A stretch of 64,000 bases of DNA from Paenibacillus sp. GSMTC-2017 (GCF_016019935.1 NZ_JAECMT010000009.1:1-64000), one strand, 5' to 3'; shown: positions 29,496 through 41,308, counted from the first letter of the stretch. Translations and numbers: made by a program. Notes: generated by a model not told the origin, from the sequence alone.

Positions 29496-29528
29496 TATAA
29501 AGAAAAGCAACGACATCGTCGCTGCTTC
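29496..29528 (-). terminator. Intrinsic terminator of the ABC importer unit
   Basis: On the minus strand AGCAGCGAC pairs with GTCGTTGCT around a three-base loop, followed by a T-rich tail, 48 bp downstream of the ATPase stop. The AT-rich 29229-29495 stretch between it and the orphan hairpin holds nothing else that I can support. Confidence 0.8.
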
Positions 29529-29573
29529 CTCAATTATTATAACTGCTACACATACTTAATCGATAGTATAAAT

Positions 29574-30368
29574 TTATCCCAATACGACACGATCATCTGC
29601 CATCTTCTTACCGCTGATCTGCTCGAACTCCCCGAGCAACTGCTCTACAGTCAGATCCTTTTTACGTTTCTCATCAACTTGGAGAATGATTTTACCTTTA
29701 TCCATCATAATAAGTCGATTGCCGAGTCGAATGGCTTGCTCCATATTATGTGTAACCATTAATGTTGTTAGGTTGAGATCACGCACTATGTTTTCCGTAA
29801 GTGTGGTGACTAGTTCCGCACGAGCAGGATCTAATGCTGCTGTATGCTCGTCCAACAATAAAATTTGCGGGGAAGTGAACGTTGCCATAAGAAGACTTAG
29901 TGCTTGGCGTTCGCCACCTGACAACATTCCTACTTTTGCTTTCATTCGATTTTCAAGGCCGATACCAAGACGACTAAGTTCTTCTCGGAATATTTTTCGT
30001 GTATGTCCCGTAACACCAAAGCTTAGAACTCTCGACTTACCGCGCTTATACGCGATTGCTAAGTTTTCTTCGATTGTCATTCTTGGCGCTGTACCTGCCA
30101 TTGGATCTTGGAATACGCGACCTATCCATTTACTTCTTTTGAATTCAGAAATTTGACTTACATCATTATTATCAATATATACTTTTCCCGCATCAGGTTT
30201 CATTACTCCTGAGATAATATTCATAAGCGTCGACTTACCAGCACCATTACTTCCGATTACTGTTACAAAATCACCCGGGTTAAGCTGAAGGTTCGCATTC
30301 ATAAGAGCAATCTTTTCATCAACCGTCCCAGGATTAAAGAGCTTTGATACTCCATCTATCCTTAACAT
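29574..30368 (-). CDS. ABC importer ATP-binding subunit
   Basis: A 264-residue ABC ATPase. Walker A is GSNGAGKST (39-47), the signature LSGGERQ (149-155) and Walker B ILLLDE (169-174), followed by the H-loop in MVTHNMEQA. It closely resembles the ATPases of TrpXYZ/LivF-like systems paired with PF04392-type binding proteins. Its ATG overlaps the permease stop by one base (TAATG), so it is the last gene of a binding protein-permease-ATPase unit. The substrate is unknown; tryptophan or another small amino acid or purine-like ligand is possible for this family. Confidence 0.85.
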   Translation of the reverse strand: MLRIDGVSKLFNPGTVDEKIALMNANLQLNPGDFVTVIGSNGAGKSTLMNIISGVMKPDAGKVYIDNNDVSQISEFKRSKWIGRVFQDPMAGTAPRMTIEENLAIAYKRGKSRVLSFGVTGHTRKIFREELSRLGIGLENRMKAKVGMLSGGERQALSLLMATFTSPQILLLDEHTAALDPARAELVTTLTENIVRDLNLTTLMVTHNMEQAIRLGNRLIMMDKGKIILQVDEKRKKDLTVEQLLGEFEQISGKKMADDRVVLG

Positions 30369-31282
30369 TATCGCGCACCTCCCGTACCTGATTGCCCTAG
30401 GGAAGCCAATACTTCTTCCGTCCGCTTCTTAGCCAGTGATTTCTGCTTAATCGCTCTTCGTACACTTGGAATAACAAGTGCACATATAATAATTACTGCT
30501 GTTATCAGTTTCATATCTTGCGAATCAAGCCAAGGCACTCGAAGTGCAAGCGCATAAATAATTCTATAAATGATTGCACCAACTACAACCGCAATTAATG
30601 ATCGGATAAGCGACTGTGAACCGAAAATTGCTTCTCCAATAATAACGGATGCCAAACCAATAACAATCATACCTATACCCAATGAGTTATTTGCACCATT
30701 TAAAGAATGTGCTACTAGTGCACCAGAACATGCAACTAATGCATTCGATAACGCTACTCCCAAAATAATCGTATTGTCTGTATTAGCACCGAAACTACGT
30801 ATCATTCGGTTATTGTCGCCTGTAGCTCGCAAACTTAATCCCATATTTGTTTTCAAAAATAATAAAAGTAATACTACAACCGAAATTGAAATGATTGAGC
30901 CTACTAACCAAATAGGAGCCTCGTCAAAAGCGTTTGCTTCATTACGAAGTGATAAAACAGGTTTGCCCAGTATTCTTAAATTAATGGAATAGAGTGCAAT
31001 CATCATAATAATACCTGATAATAATCCGTTAATTTTACCTTTAGTATGAAGTAGCCCTGTGCACATTCCTGCCAAAGCACCACCTATAAATGCATAAATA
31101 ATTGCAAGCCACGGGGGTGTACCACTAATAGTCATAACTGTTCCAATTGCAGCCCCTGTCGTAAAGCTTCCATCGACAGTTAAATCGGGAAAATCCAAAA
31201 TTCGATAAGTAATAAATACGCCTAAAGCCATTAATGAGTACAATAATCCACTCTCTAATGCTCCTATCATAGATGTCATCAT
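30368..31282 (-). CDS. ABC importer permease (branched-chain amino acid type)
   Basis: A 304-residue membrane protein with about eight to nine spans, of the BPD_transp_2 family used by branched-chain amino acid and TrpY-like importers. It shows the Gly-rich segments LDFPDLTVDGSFTTGAA and LRATGDNNRMIRSFG, the latter being the coupling-helix region. The ATG at 31282 is eight bases after GGGAGG. It forms a unit with the genes on each side. Confidence 0.85.
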   Translation of the reverse strand: MMTSMIGALESGLLYSLMALGVFITYRILDFPDLTVDGSFTTGAAIGTVMTISGTPPWLAIIYAFIGGALAGMCTGLLHTKGKINGLLSGIIMMIALYSINLRILGKPVLSLRNEANAFDEAPIWLVGSIISISVVVLLLLFLKTNMGLSLRATGDNNRMIRSFGANTDNTIILGVALSNALVACSGALVAHSLNGANNSLGIGMIVIGLASVIIGEAIFGSQSLIRSLIAVVVGAIIYRIIYALALRVPWLDSQDMKLITAVIIICALVIPSVRRAIKQKSLAKKRTEEVLASLGQSGTGGAR

Positions 31283-31363
31283 GAGGCATGCCTCCCAGTT
31301 TTCATAGAAATGGGGTGAACCAGTAACTCGTCACCCCATTTTTAAAATAAATTCAGGTAATAC

Positions 31364-32362
31364 CTATTCAAATATATTTGTTGCAGGATCTTTTACGTAA
31401 GCTTTCATTGCATCTGTAACGGTAATACCTTGTTCTGCTGCAGCCTTCAAGTTAAGAATGTAGTCTAATTTTTGCGGAACAGTTACATCTAAATCACCAG
31501 GTTTCTTGCCATTTTTCAAAATTTCAATAGCAATTTGGCCTGCTTCATAACCGTGGTCATAATATTTAAAACCGTATGTCGCGAATGCACCTTTTTCAAC
31601 TGTATCGCGGTCTGCTGAGAAAAAAGGAATATCATTTTCATTTGCAACATCAATGATGGAATCAACTCCAGACACAACATTATTGTCCAAAGTAATATAG
31701 ATTGCATCTACGCGTCCAACTAACGATTGAGCTGCTTGTTGAATGTCTGATACGTTAGCAATCGGAGCTTTTATTAATTTAATATTGTGATTTGCTAACG
31801 CCTTTTCTGCAATACCACTCATAATGACTGCATTATCTTCTGACTCATCAATAACGAGGCCGACAGTTTTCACATTCGGAAATTCTTTTGCAATAAAATC
31901 CATCGTTTTCCCAACGGATTCTGGGTTCATATCTGCTGCACCCGTAACATTGCCTCCCGGTGCTTTAAGTTGCGATACGATTCCTGCTTTTACTGGGTCT
32001 GTAATTGCCGCGAATACGACTGGAATGTCTTTGACAGCTTCAACTAGTGATTGAGTATTCGGTGTTGCAATTCCTAACGCCAAATCTGCATCACTTGAAG
32101 CAATTTTTTCTGCGATCGCCTTGAAGTTGTTTGCATCACCTTGCGCATTATTATAATCCAATTCTATCTCTATGCCTGCATCTTTTAGTGCCGCCAAAAA
32201 TCCTTCACGTGTTGCATCAAGTGATGGATGTTCTACAACTTGTGAGATTGCAACTTTGAACTTTTTATCACTTGAAGTTGTCCCTCCACCATTCCCGCCA
32301 CATGCCGTTGTTACAACCATAAGTGAAGCAAGTGCTAGTCCAAGCCAAAATTTCTTTTTCAT
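31364..32362 (-). CDS. ABC importer substrate-binding lipoprotein (PF04392/TrpX type)
   Basis: A 332-residue lipoprotein with lipobox VTTAC (acylated Cys21) and a short Gly/Ser-rich linker. The periplasmic-binding-type core has KVAISQVVEHPSLDATREGF at the first beta strand and GVDSIIDVANENDIPFFSADRDTV late. The family includes the streptococcal tryptophan binding protein TrpX. The ATG at 32362 follows GAGGGGT; the frame to 32416 is rejected. It is first in the unit, with a promoter at 32526-32555 and no T-box or other riboswitch visible in its leader. Confidence 0.85.
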   Translation of the reverse strand: MKKKFWLGLALASLMVVTTACGGNGGGTTSSDKKFKVAISQVVEHPSLDATREGFLAALKDAGIEIELDYNNAQGDANNFKAIAEKIASSDADLALGIATPNTQSLVEAVKDIPVVFAAITDPVKAGIVSQLKAPGGNVTGAADMNPESVGKTMDFIAKEFPNVKTVGLVIDESEDNAVIMSGIAEKALANHNIKLIKAPIANVSDIQQAAQSLVGRVDAIYITLDNNVVSGVDSIIDVANENDIPFFSADRDTVEKGAFATYGFKYYDHGYEAGQIAIEILKNGKKPGDLDVTVPQKLDYILNLKAAAEQGITVTDAMKAYVKDPATNIFE

Positions 32363-32525
32363 TTGAGTACCCCTCTCAATTATATATGGCCAAATAATTT
32401 CGTCGCTGTACAACAACTTCGCAGTAATGCTTTATCGCTTTTAGTAAATAAAGTTGATGGACGCACTCTGCCAGTTCGATTTTTGTATGAAAGTAAGCGA
32501 CTTCATTCTATTAACTATACTAGCT

Positions 32526-32555
32526 ATCTTAATTCCAGATAAGGTAATCAGTCAA
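32526..32555 (-). promoter_or_regulatory. SigA-like promoter for the ABC importer unit
   Basis: Minus-strand -35 TTGACT (32550-32555) and -10 TAAGAT (32526-32531) with an 18-bp spacer. It lies downstream of the tuf terminator and about 165 nt upstream of the binding-protein ATG. This accounts for the 300-bp tuf-importer gap together with the terminator. Confidence 0.5.
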
Positions 32556-32604
32556 TCCAAACTTATCAGTAAATTCAAACAAATACACCTTTTTTATAAA
32601 AATG

Positions 32605-32631
32605 CAAAAAACCCTCACCGAAGTGAGGGTT
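32605..32631 (-). terminator. Intrinsic terminator of the rpsL-rpsG-fusA-tuf unit
   Basis: AACCCTCAC pairs with GTGAGGGTT around a CGAA loop (32610-32631), with a six-T tail on the minus strand. A second, perfect palindrome ATGCGGCT/AGCCGCAT (32642-32658) lies between it and the tuf stop. Confidence 0.9.
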
Positions 32632-32662
32632 TCTATATACTATGCGGCTAAGCCGCATTGTA

Positions 32663-33853
<1,191 letters not shown>

Positions 33854-33967
33854 TGAACAGATGCCTCCTCAATTTAACTTAAATTTTTATGTGGGGGCCA
33901 TCACCGAGAGTGCAAGCATACCTGATGACGGCCAGAAACTAACTTTATTTATGCGGGGAGCAATGAA

Positions 33968-36043
33968 TTACTCACCTTTGTTTTTAGCAATGATTGCTTC
34001 AGCAATCGATTTTGGTACTTCTTCATAGTGCGAAAGCTCCATGGAGAATACACCGCGTCCTTGAGTACCGGAACGTAGAGTTGTGGAGTAACCAAACATC
34101 TCGGAGAGAGGTACCTTGGAACGGATAATTTGTGCACCTGCACGGGAATCCATACCTTCGATACGACCACGACGGGAGTTAAGCATACCCATAACATCGC
34201 CCATGTACTCTTCAGGAACAGTAACTTCAACTTTCATGATTGGCTCAAGAAGAACTGGCTTACATTTTTCTTTAGCAGCTTTAAGCGCCATAGAACCTGC
34301 AATTTTAAACGCCATCTCCGAGGAGTCAACATCATGGTAAGATCCGTCAACAACTACAGCTTTAACATCAACGAGTGGGAAGCCAGCGATAACGCCGTTC
34401 TTCATTGACTCTTCGATACCAGCTTGGATTGGAGCGATAAATTCACGAGGAATCGATCCACCAACCGTTTTGTTTTCGAATATGAAGCCTGAACCTGGCT
34501 CAAGTGGTGAGAATTCAACCCAACAATGTCCGAATTGACCTTTACCACCGGACTGACGAACGAACTTACCTTCAACCTTCGCAGCTTCACGGAACGTTTC
34601 ACGGTAAGCAACCTGAGGTGCACCAACGTTTGTTTCAACTTTGAATTCACGCAACATACGGTCAACTAGAATCTCAAGGTGAAGCTCACCCATACCAGAA
34701 ATGATCGTCTGGTTAGTTTCTTCGTCTGTACGTGCACGGAAAGTAGGATCTTCTTCAGCAAGCTTGGAAATTGCGATACCTAGTTTATCTTGGTCAGCTT
34801 TCGTTTTTGGTTCGATAGCAACCGAGATAACTGGCTCAGGGAAGTTCATAGATTCAAGAACAATGATGTTCTTCTCTTCGCAAAGTGTATCACCTGTAGT
34901 TGTATCTTTAAGACCAACTGCAGCAGCGATGTCACCAGCGTAAACTTCCGAGATTTCTTGACGAGAGTTCGCATGCATCTGAAGAATACGTCCAATACGC
35001 TCACGTTTGCCCTTAGTTGAGTTAAGAACATACGAACCGGATTTTAGTACGCCTGAGTATACACGGAAGAACGTCAATCTACCAACATAAGGATCCGTCA
35101 TGATTTTGAAAGCCAATGCTGCGAAAGGCTCAGTATCGGAAGATGGTCTTGAACCCTCTTCACCGTCTTCAAGAGTACCTTTGATAGCTGGTACATCAAG
35201 TGGCGATGGAAGATAGTCAACAACAGCATCCAACATCAATTGAACACCTTTGTTACGGTAGGATGAACCAACGATAACTGGGAAGATTTTAACTTCGCAA
35301 ACACCCTTACGTAGTGCTGCTTTGATTTCTGGAATAGTGATTTCTTCACCTTCCAAATATTTCATCGTTAATTCTTCGTCCAGCTCAGCAACCTTCTCGA
35401 TCAATTCCGTGCGTAGCTCTTCCAATTGGTCAGCGTACTCAGCAGGAATATCAACTTCGATTGGGTCTTTGCCTGTATCGTCTTTATACTTGTATGCTTT
35501 ACGTTCAACGATATCGATTACGCCGACAAAGTCAGACTCTGCGCCGATCGGAATTTGAATCGCAACAGCATTAGCTTGAAGACGCTCACGCATGTCTTTG
35601 ATAACATTTAGGAAATCAGCACCGATGATGTCCATCTTATTAATGTAAGCGATCCGCGGAACGTTATAACGATCTGCTTGACGCCATACAGTTTCAGACT
35701 GTGGCTCAACGCCCTCTTTAGCACTGAAAACCCCAACGGCCCCGTCCAATACGCGTAGGGAACGTTCTACTTCAACTGTGAAGTCAACGTGTCCTGGGGT
35801 GTCAATAATATTGATGCGGTGACCATTCCACTGTGCAGTTGTCGCAGCAGAAGTAATCGTGATACCACGCTCTTGCTCTTGCTCCATCCAGTCCATCGTA
35901 GCTGCACCTTCGTGCACCTCACCGATTTTGTGAACTCGGCCTGTGAAGAACAAGATACGCTCAGTAGTAGTCGTTTTACCAGCATCAATATGAGCCATAA
36001 TCCCGATGTTACGCGTATTGTTCAAGGAGAACTCTCTTGACAT
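33968..36043 (-). CDS. fusA: Elongation factor G
   Basis: A 691-residue EF-G with P-loop AHIDAGKT (17-24), [11 protein letters not shown] (switch I), NKMD specificity motif and the GRRGRIEG-like loop of domain IV/V near the C-terminus. It translocates tRNA-mRNA. Normal str-operon place between rpsG and tuf; ATG with GAGGAGA upstream. Confidence 0.98.
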   Translation of the reverse strand: MSREFSLNNTRNIGIMAHIDAGKTTTTERILFFTGRVHKIGEVHEGAATMDWMEQEQERGITITSAATTAQWNGHRINIIDTPGHVDFTVEVERSLRVLDGAVGVFSAKEGVEPQSETVWRQADRYNVPRIAYINKMDIIGADFLNVIKDMRERLQANAVAIQIPIGAESDFVGVIDIVERKAYKYKDDTGKDPIEVDIPAEYADQLEELRTELIEKVAELDEELTMKYLEGEEITIPEIKAALRKGVCEVKIFPVIVGSSYRNKGVQLMLDAVVDYLPSPLDVPAIKGTLEDGEEGSRPSSDTEPFAALAFKIMTDPYVGRLTFFRVYSGVLKSGSYVLNSTKGKRERIGRILQMHANSRQEISEVYAGDIAAAVGLKDTTTGDTLCEEKNIIVLESMNFPEPVISVAIEPKTKADQDKLGIAISKLAEEDPTFRARTDEETNQTIISGMGELHLEILVDRMLREFKVETNVGAPQVAYRETFREAAKVEGKFVRQSGGKGQFGHCWVEFSPLEPGSGFIFENKTVGGSIPREFIAPIQAGIEESMKNGVIAGFPLVDVKAVVVDGSYHDVDSSEMAFKIAGSMALKAAKEKCKPVLLEPIMKVEVTVPEEYMGDVMGMLNSRRGRIEGMDSRAGAQIIRSKVPLSEMFGYSTTLRSGTQGRGVFSMELSHYEEVPKSIAEAIIAKNKGE

Positions 36044-36072
36044 AAAATTGTCTCCTCTCGTTTATGGTTATT

Positions 36073-36543
36073 CTACCAACGGTAGTGAGCAAACGCTTTG
36101 TTTGCTTCAGCCATTTTGTGCGTGTCTTCACGCTTTTTAACAGATGCACCAGTGTTATTGGAAGCATCAAGAATTTCAGCAGCTAGACGCTCTTCCATTG
36201 TCTTTTCGCCGCGGTTACGTGAATAGTTTACCAACCAACGAAGACCAAGAGCAGTACGGCGCTCAGGTTTAACTTCGATAGGTACTTGATAGTTAGCTCC
36301 ACCTACACGGCGTGCTTTAACCTCAAGAACTGGCATAATGTTTTTCAAAGCTGCTTCAAAAACTTCCATTGGATCTTTTCCCGAGCGTTCTTGAATAAGT
36401 TTGAAAGCATCATATAGTAGTGTTTGTGCAACGCCTCTTTTACCGTCAATCATAATACGGTTGATTAGACGAGTAACCAATTTACTATTGTAAACCGGAT
36501 CTGGAAGCACATCACGTTTCGTTACAGGACCTTTGCGTGGCAT
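36073..36543 (-). CDS. rpsG: 30S ribosomal protein S7
   Basis: A 156-residue S7 ([20 protein letters not shown]) with the conserved [21 protein letters not shown] segment. It nucleates the 30S head. The ATG at 36543 follows AAAGGGGG by eight bases; the longer frame to 36573 is not S7-like. Follows rpsL. Confidence 0.98.
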   Translation of the reverse strand: MPRKGPVTKRDVLPDPVYNSKLVTRLINRIMIDGKRGVAQTLLYDAFKLIQERSGKDPMEVFEAALKNIMPVLEVKARRVGGANYQVPIEVKPERRTALGLRWLVNYSRNRGEKTMEERLAAEILDASNNTGASVKKREDTHKMAEANKAFAHYRW

Positions 36544-36608
36544 GAGAAAGTCCCCCTTTCTTCTAATAGTCAATTAGTCTAGCATGTTGTAACCCGTTAG
36601 GGGTCATA

Positions 36609-37031
36609 TTATGATTTTTTAGCTTTAGGACGTTTCGTACCGTATTTCGAACGAGCTTGCATACGGTTGTTAACACCCGCAGTATCAAGTGCACCACGAA
36701 CGATATGATAACGTACTCCTGCTAAGTCTTTTACTTTACCGCCACGGATCAAAACAACGCTATGCTCTTGTAGGTTGTGTCCGATTCCTGGAATGTAAGC
36801 CGTAACTTCTAAGCGGTTCGTTAAACGAACACGAGCATATTTACGAAGTGCGGAGTTCGGTTTCCTTGGAGTCATAGTTCCTACACGAGTGCACACACCA
36901 CGCTTTTGAGGAGCGCTCATGTTTGTTGATTCACGTTTCAATGCGTTAAAACCTTTTTGCAAGGCTGGCGATTTCGATTTAACTACTTTCGCTTGACGAC
37001 CTTTACGTACTAGCTGGTTAATTGTTGGCAT
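36609..37031 (-). CDS. rpsL: 30S ribosomal protein S12, with Arg56 in place of the usual Lys
   Basis: A 140-residue S12, full length. The decoding-site loop reads [20 protein letters not shown]. The usual sequence is TPKKPNSAL, so residue 56 (position 43 in M. tuberculosis and E. coli numbering) is Arg, encoded AGG. The second critical Lys, in [10 protein letters not shown], is retained, while the following Pro common in other bacteria is Ala. Lys43Arg is a well-known streptomycin-resistance change in other species; whether it confers resistance here is inference. The promoter is at 37165-37194. The L7Ae-like gene that often lies between rpoC and rpsL is absent. Confidence 0.97.
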   Translation of the reverse strand: MPTINQLVRKGRQAKVVKSKSPALQKGFNALKRESTNMSAPQKRGVCTRVGTMTPRKPNSALRKYARVRLTNRLEVTAYIPGIGHNLQEHSVVLIRGGKVKDLAGVRYHIVRGALDTAGVNNRMQARSKYGTKRPKAKKS

Positions 37032-37164
37032 GTTGCCACCCCCTTCCCTTATTTCATGCCTTTATGTTGGTAGACATTTTACCCCTAATTTAAGCCCACA
37101 GATCCAGGCGGTTCATAAATGAACAATAAGAATTCTTATACCTAGTCATCAGGCGCACTCCGAT

Positions 37165-37194
37165 ATAATATCATTGAATGCCTATGCATGTCAA
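37165..37194 (-). promoter_or_regulatory. SigA promoter of the str operon
   Basis: Minus-strand consensus -35 TTGACA (37189-37194) and -10 TATTAT (37165-37170) with an 18-bp spacer, giving a leader of about 130 nt before rpsL. The 37195-37332 stretch upstream is AT-rich with nothing else that I can name. Confidence 0.8.
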
Positions 37195-37332
37195 GTAAGT
37201 TAGATCGACTTTCTCATCATTTGAATTTTTTGCAATATGTTATATCACTTTCACAACTAGATATCACTCTCAACTAATTTGATAATTATTAATCGTAAAC
37301 TTCTTACACCTATTCAGTGTGCAAACAAGTAG

Positions 37333-37517
37333 CTAACGAACTCATTAAATCTTATATGTTCAAAAATCAGCAAATTCTTACTCTAACAAACTGTATAGTC
37401 GTTATTTTGGAAAAAATACCTTGTTTCTATATACTCATCTCACAATAACGTCTGTCAGATTCGTTAGAACAAAAAAATGTTACTTTTCAACGTATTAAGG
37501 TTATTAGGATTCGTTAG
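37333..37517. repeat. Four-part symmetric intergenic element, copy A
   Basis: CTAACGAA at 37333 and a variant CTAACAAA at 37383 are 50 bp apart. The inverted TTCGTTAG occurs at 37460 and 37510, also 50 bp apart, and the inner interval is 77 bp. In every arm a CTTAT/CTTAA or GTTAT word starts 11 bp after the eight-base motif. CGTTATT (37400-37406) and AATAACG (37444-37450) mirror each other in the centre. Copy B at 63146-63330 has exactly the same spacings. No open frame crosses it. Confidence 0.8.
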
Positions 37518-37597
37518 AGCGCGAATTGTTAATTAACAACATTGAAATTTGTTATAAATGATCTCTGTTACAGCTTGCTTCACATCTTCTTTACTTA

Positions 37598-37653
37598 CAA
37601 AAAAGCGATACACACTCCATTGCACAAGTTGTGCTAGAGCATATATCGCTTTT
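37598..37653 (-). terminator. Intrinsic terminator of rpoB-rpoC
   Basis: A ten-base stem AAAAGCGATA/TATCGCTTTT with a long, partly self-paired loop ends in a T-run on the minus strand, about 30 bp after the rpoC stop. Confidence 0.85.
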
Positions 37654-37681
37654 ATATTTAGCCGCTGAAAGGGGCTGTTAT

Positions 37682-40600
37682 TTATTCTACTACTACAGCT
37701 TCCGTTACTTGTTCAGTAACTTCGCCATCGAGAATTTCGTCATCTAAACCTTTAAGGCGAATGTTGCGGTAACGCTGCATACCCGTACCAGCTGGGATTA
37801 GCTTACCGATGATAACATTCTCTTTAAGACCTAGAAGCTGATCGACCTTACCTTTAATTGCTGCATCAGTTAGGACACGAGTAGTCTCCTGGAAGGATGC
37901 TGCAGACAAGAACGAATCTGTCTCAAGGGACGCTTTCGTAATACCGAGCAATACCGGTTTCGCAACAGCAGGCTCTTTATCAGCGAAGATAGCTTCGCGG
38001 TTAGCTGCTTCGTATTCATGAATGTCTACGAATGCACCTGGTAACAAAGTAGTGCCGCCAGCATCAACGATACGGATTTTCCGTAGCATTTGTTTGATCA
38101 TAACTTCAACGTGCTTGTCATTGATCTCAACGCCTTGGTTACGGTAAACGCGCTGTACTTCTTGCAAGATGTAGTTCTGTACGCCGCGGATACCTTTGAT
38201 ACGCAACATATCCTTCGGATCGATAGAACCGTCAGTCAACTCGTCGCCAGCCTCGATGTGCTGACCAAGTGCCACGCGAATACGTGAACCGTAGGTAACA
38301 GCATATACTTTAGACTCAGCTTCGCCTTGAACTTCGATTTCACGACGATCTTTAGCTTCACGAATCTCTTTAATAACGCCGTCAAGCTCAGAGATAATCG
38401 CTTGGCCTTTTGGATTACGTGCCTCAAATAGCTCTTGGATACGCGGTAGACCTTGTGTAATATCGTCTCCGGCAACACCGCCGGTATGGAATGTACGCAT
38501 TGTCAACTGTGTTCCTGGCTCACCGATGGATTGTGCTGCGATAATACCAACCGCTTCACCAATCTCAACATGTTTACCAGTAGCTAGGTTACGACCGTAA
38601 CAGATCTTACATACGCCATGACGAGCACGACAGCTTAGTACAGAACGAATTTGCAAACGTTCTACGCCAGCATCGATAATCGCATCTGCTCTGTTCGAGT
38701 CGATTAGTTCGCTACGGTTAACGATAACTTCACCCGTTTGTGGATGACGAATCGTTTCAAACGCGTAACGACCTTCGATACGGTCATACAGATCTTCGAT
38801 TACTTCTTTACCGTCTTGGATCTTGCTTACTGAGAAGCCTTTATCTGTTCCACAATCGTCCTCACGAACGATAACATCCTGTGCTACGTCTACTAGACGA
38901 CGAGTCAAGTAACCGGAGTCAGCTGTACGAAGTGCTGTATCGGCAAGACCTTTACGCGCTCCATGCGTCGAGATAAAGTACTCGAGAACCGTTAGTCCTT
39001 CACGGAAGTTCGATTTAATAGGCAACTCGATAATACGTCCAGATGGATTGGCCATTAGACCACGCATACCGCCAAGCTGCGTAATTTGAGATTTGTTACC
39101 CCGTGCTTTGGAGTCAACCATAAGCATGATGTTGTTGTAACGATCCATCGACTTCATGAGGATTTCTGTAATCTCGTCCTTACATTTGCTCCAGATGCTG
39201 ATGATACGGTCATAACGCTCTTCGTTTGTAATCAAACCACGACGGTATTGATTCATAACGATAGCAACCTTCTCGTCTGAAGCCTTCATGATTTCCACTT
39301 TTTCTGGAGGAATAATTACGTCGGATACACCGATTGTAATACCAGCTTTTGTGGAATACGTGAAGCCAAGCTGCTTAATACGGTCAAGAATAACCGCAGT
39401 TAGCGTTGTATGATATTGACGGAAACATTCCGCAATAATCAATGCCAAGTAATCTTTGCCTACAGCGCCTGGGATAGCAGTATCATCGATGAACTTCTTC
39501 AGATCTGCGCCCTTCTCGTAAACAAAGTATTTATCTGGTGTACCGTGTAGTAGATTTGATTTTGTAGCTTCATTGATATACGGGAAATCTTCTGGGAAGA
39601 TTTCATTGAAAATAATTTTACCCACTGTCGTTACAAGCATAGAAGCTTGTTGTTGTTCAGTGAAGACCACTTTCTTCAATACGCGTACTGGGATGAAGAT
39701 ACGTGCATGCAAGGAAACAATACCGCGTTGGTAAGCAGAAATTGCCTCATTGATCGATGCGAATGCGGAACCAGTTCCTTTTGCATTCGTGTTATCCATT
39801 GTTAAGTAGAAGCTTCCTAGAACCATATCCTGTGAAGGGGTAACAACTGGCTTACCGTCTTTCGGGTTAAGGATATTGCCTGATGCAAGCATCAACAATC
39901 TAGCTTCAGCTTGCGCTTCAGCAGACAACGGAACGTGAACAGCCATTTGGTCACCGTCAAAGTCGGCGTTGTAGGCTGTACATACGAGTGGATGCAACTT
40001 AATCGCGCGTCCTTCTACTAGAATTGGTTCAAATGCTTGAATACCAAGTCTATGCAGCGTCGGGGCACGGTTTAGTAGAACCGGATGTTCTTTAATAACT
40101 TCTTCTAGAACATCCCACACTTCAGGGCTTACGCGTTCAACTTTGCGCTTCGCACTCTTAATGTTATGGGCAAGACCTTTATTTACTAGCTCTTTCATAA
40201 CGAAAGGCTTAAATAGCTCAAGTGCCATTTCCTTCGGAAGTCCACATTGGAACATCTTCAGGTTAGGACCTACTACGATAACCGAACGACCAGAATAGTC
40301 AACCCGTTTACCAAGTAAGTTCTGACGGAAACGTCCTTGCTTACCTTTCAGCATATGGCTGAGAGATTTAAGCGGACGGTTACCAGGACCAGTAACAGGA
40401 CGACCACGACGACCATTATCGATTAGAGCATCGACTGCTTCTTGAAGCATCCGTTTCTCATTTTGTACGATAATGTCAGGAGCGCCAAGATCAAGAAGAC
40501 GCTTCAGACGATTGTTACGGTTGATAACACGGCGATACAGGTCATTCAGGTCAGACGTTGCAAAACGTCCACCATCAAGTTGTACCATTGGACGAAGCTC

Positions 40601-41308
40601 CGGTGGAATTACCGGAAGTACATCAAGAATCATCCACTCAGGTGCATTACCTGAGTTACGGAATGCTTCAATGACTTCAAGACGCTTGATTGCACGATTA
40701 CGGCGTTGTCCTTGCGCTGTACGCAATTCTTCCTTAAGCTGCACAAGCTCTTTTTCAACGTCAATGTCCTGAAGCAATTTTTTAACTGCTTCAGCACCCA
40801 TGCCAGCATGGAATCCGTAGCCGTATTTTTCACGGTAGCTGCGGTATTCTTTTTCGGACAAGAGCTGTTTTTTCTCAAGTGGAGTTTCACCTGGATCCGT
40901 TACAACATAGGATGCAAAATAAATGATCTCCTCAAGTGAACGAGGGGACATATCAAGTGCTAGACCCATACGGCTTGGAATACCTTTGAAATACCAAATA
41001 TGTGATACTGGTGCTGCGAGTTCAATATGGCCCATACGTTCGCGACGAACCTTAGCGCGAGTAACTTCCACGCCGCAACGATCACAGACTACGCCTTTAT
41101 AACGTACACGCTTATATTTACCGCAATGACATTCCCAATCTTTAGTAGGTCCAAAAATCTTCTCGCAGAAGAGACCTTCCTTCTCGGGCTTAAGCGTTCT
41201 GTAGTTAATGGTTTCCGGCTTCTTGACTTCTCCGCGGGACCACGAGCGAATTTTATCCGGCGAAGCCAGACCAATTTTCATATACTCGAAGTTGTTCACG
41301 TCCAACAA
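37682..41308 (-). CDS. rpoC: RNA polymerase beta' subunit
   Basis: A 1208-residue beta' subunit. It contains the N-terminal zinc ribbon (CHCGKYK...CDRCGVE), the catalytic [12 protein letters not shown] with the three Mg-binding Asp, the bridge helix region ending [15 protein letters not shown], and a second zinc site [14 protein letters not shown]. The start is TTG at 41308, eight bases after AAGGAGG, giving [20 protein letters not shown] exactly as in Bacillus; the longer frame to 41365 is rejected. It follows rpoB by 100 bp. Confidence 0.97.
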   Translation of the reverse strand: MLDVNNFEYMKIGLASPDKIRSWSRGEVKKPETINYRTLKPEKEGLFCEKIFGPTKDWECHCGKYKRVRYKGVVCDRCGVEVTRAKVRRERMGHIELAAPVSHIWYFKGIPSRMGLALDMSPRSLEEIIYFASYVVTDPGETPLEKKQLLSEKEYRSYREKYGYGFHAGMGAEAVKKLLQDIDVEKELVQLKEELRTAQGQRRNRAIKRLEVIEAFRNSGNAPEWMILDVLPVIPPELRPMVQLDGGRFATSDLNDLYRRVINRNNRLKRLLDLGAPDIIVQNEKRMLQEAVDALIDNGRRGRPVTGPGNRPLKSLSHMLKGKQGRFRQNLLGKRVDYSGRSVIVVGPNLKMFQCGLPKEMALELFKPFVMKELVNKGLAHNIKSAKRKVERVSPEVWDVLEEVIKEHPVLLNRAPTLHRLGIQAFEPILVEGRAIKLHPLVCTAYNADFDGDQMAVHVPLSAEAQAEARLLMLASGNILNPKDGKPVVTPSQDMVLGSFYLTMDNTNAKGTGSAFASINEAISAYQRGIVSLHARIFIPVRVLKKVVFTEQQQASMLVTTVGKIIFNEIFPEDFPYINEATKSNLLHGTPDKYFVYEKGADLKKFIDDTAIPGAVGKDYLALIIAECFRQYHTTLTAVILDRIKQLGFTYSTKAGITIGVSDVIIPPEKVEIMKASDEKVAIVMNQYRRGLITNEERYDRIISIWSKCKDEITEILMKSMDRYNNIMLMVDSKARGNKSQITQLGGMRGLMANPSGRIIELPIKSNFREGLTVLEYFISTHGARKGLADTALRTADSGYLTRRLVDVAQDVIVREDDCGTDKGFSVSKIQDGKEVIEDLYDRIEGRYAFETIRHPQTGEVIVNRSELIDSNRADAIIDAGVERLQIRSVLSCRARHGVCKICYGRNLATGKHVEIGEAVGIIAAQSIGEPGTQLTMRTFHTGGVAGDDITQGLPRIQELFEARNPKGQAIISELDGVIKEIREAKDRREIEVQGEAESKVYAVTYGSRIRVALGQHIEAGDELTDGSIDPKDMLRIKGIRGVQNYILQEVQRVYRNQGVEINDKHVEVMIKQMLRKIRIVDAGGTTLLPGAFVDIHEYEAANREAIFADKEPAVAKPVLLGITKASLETDSFLSAASFQETTRVLTDAAIKGKVDQLLGLKENVIIGKLIPAGTGMQRYRNIRLKGLDDEILDGEVTEQVTEAVVVE

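Noticed and set aside
28940-29573. Possible decayed gene in the rpsJ-ABC gap
   Set aside because: No frame is long enough or protein-like; only the orphan hairpin and a terminator can be supported.
29574-32362. ABC unit as part of a prophage or integrative element
   Set aside because: No integrase, transposase, tRNA target or direct repeats flank it.
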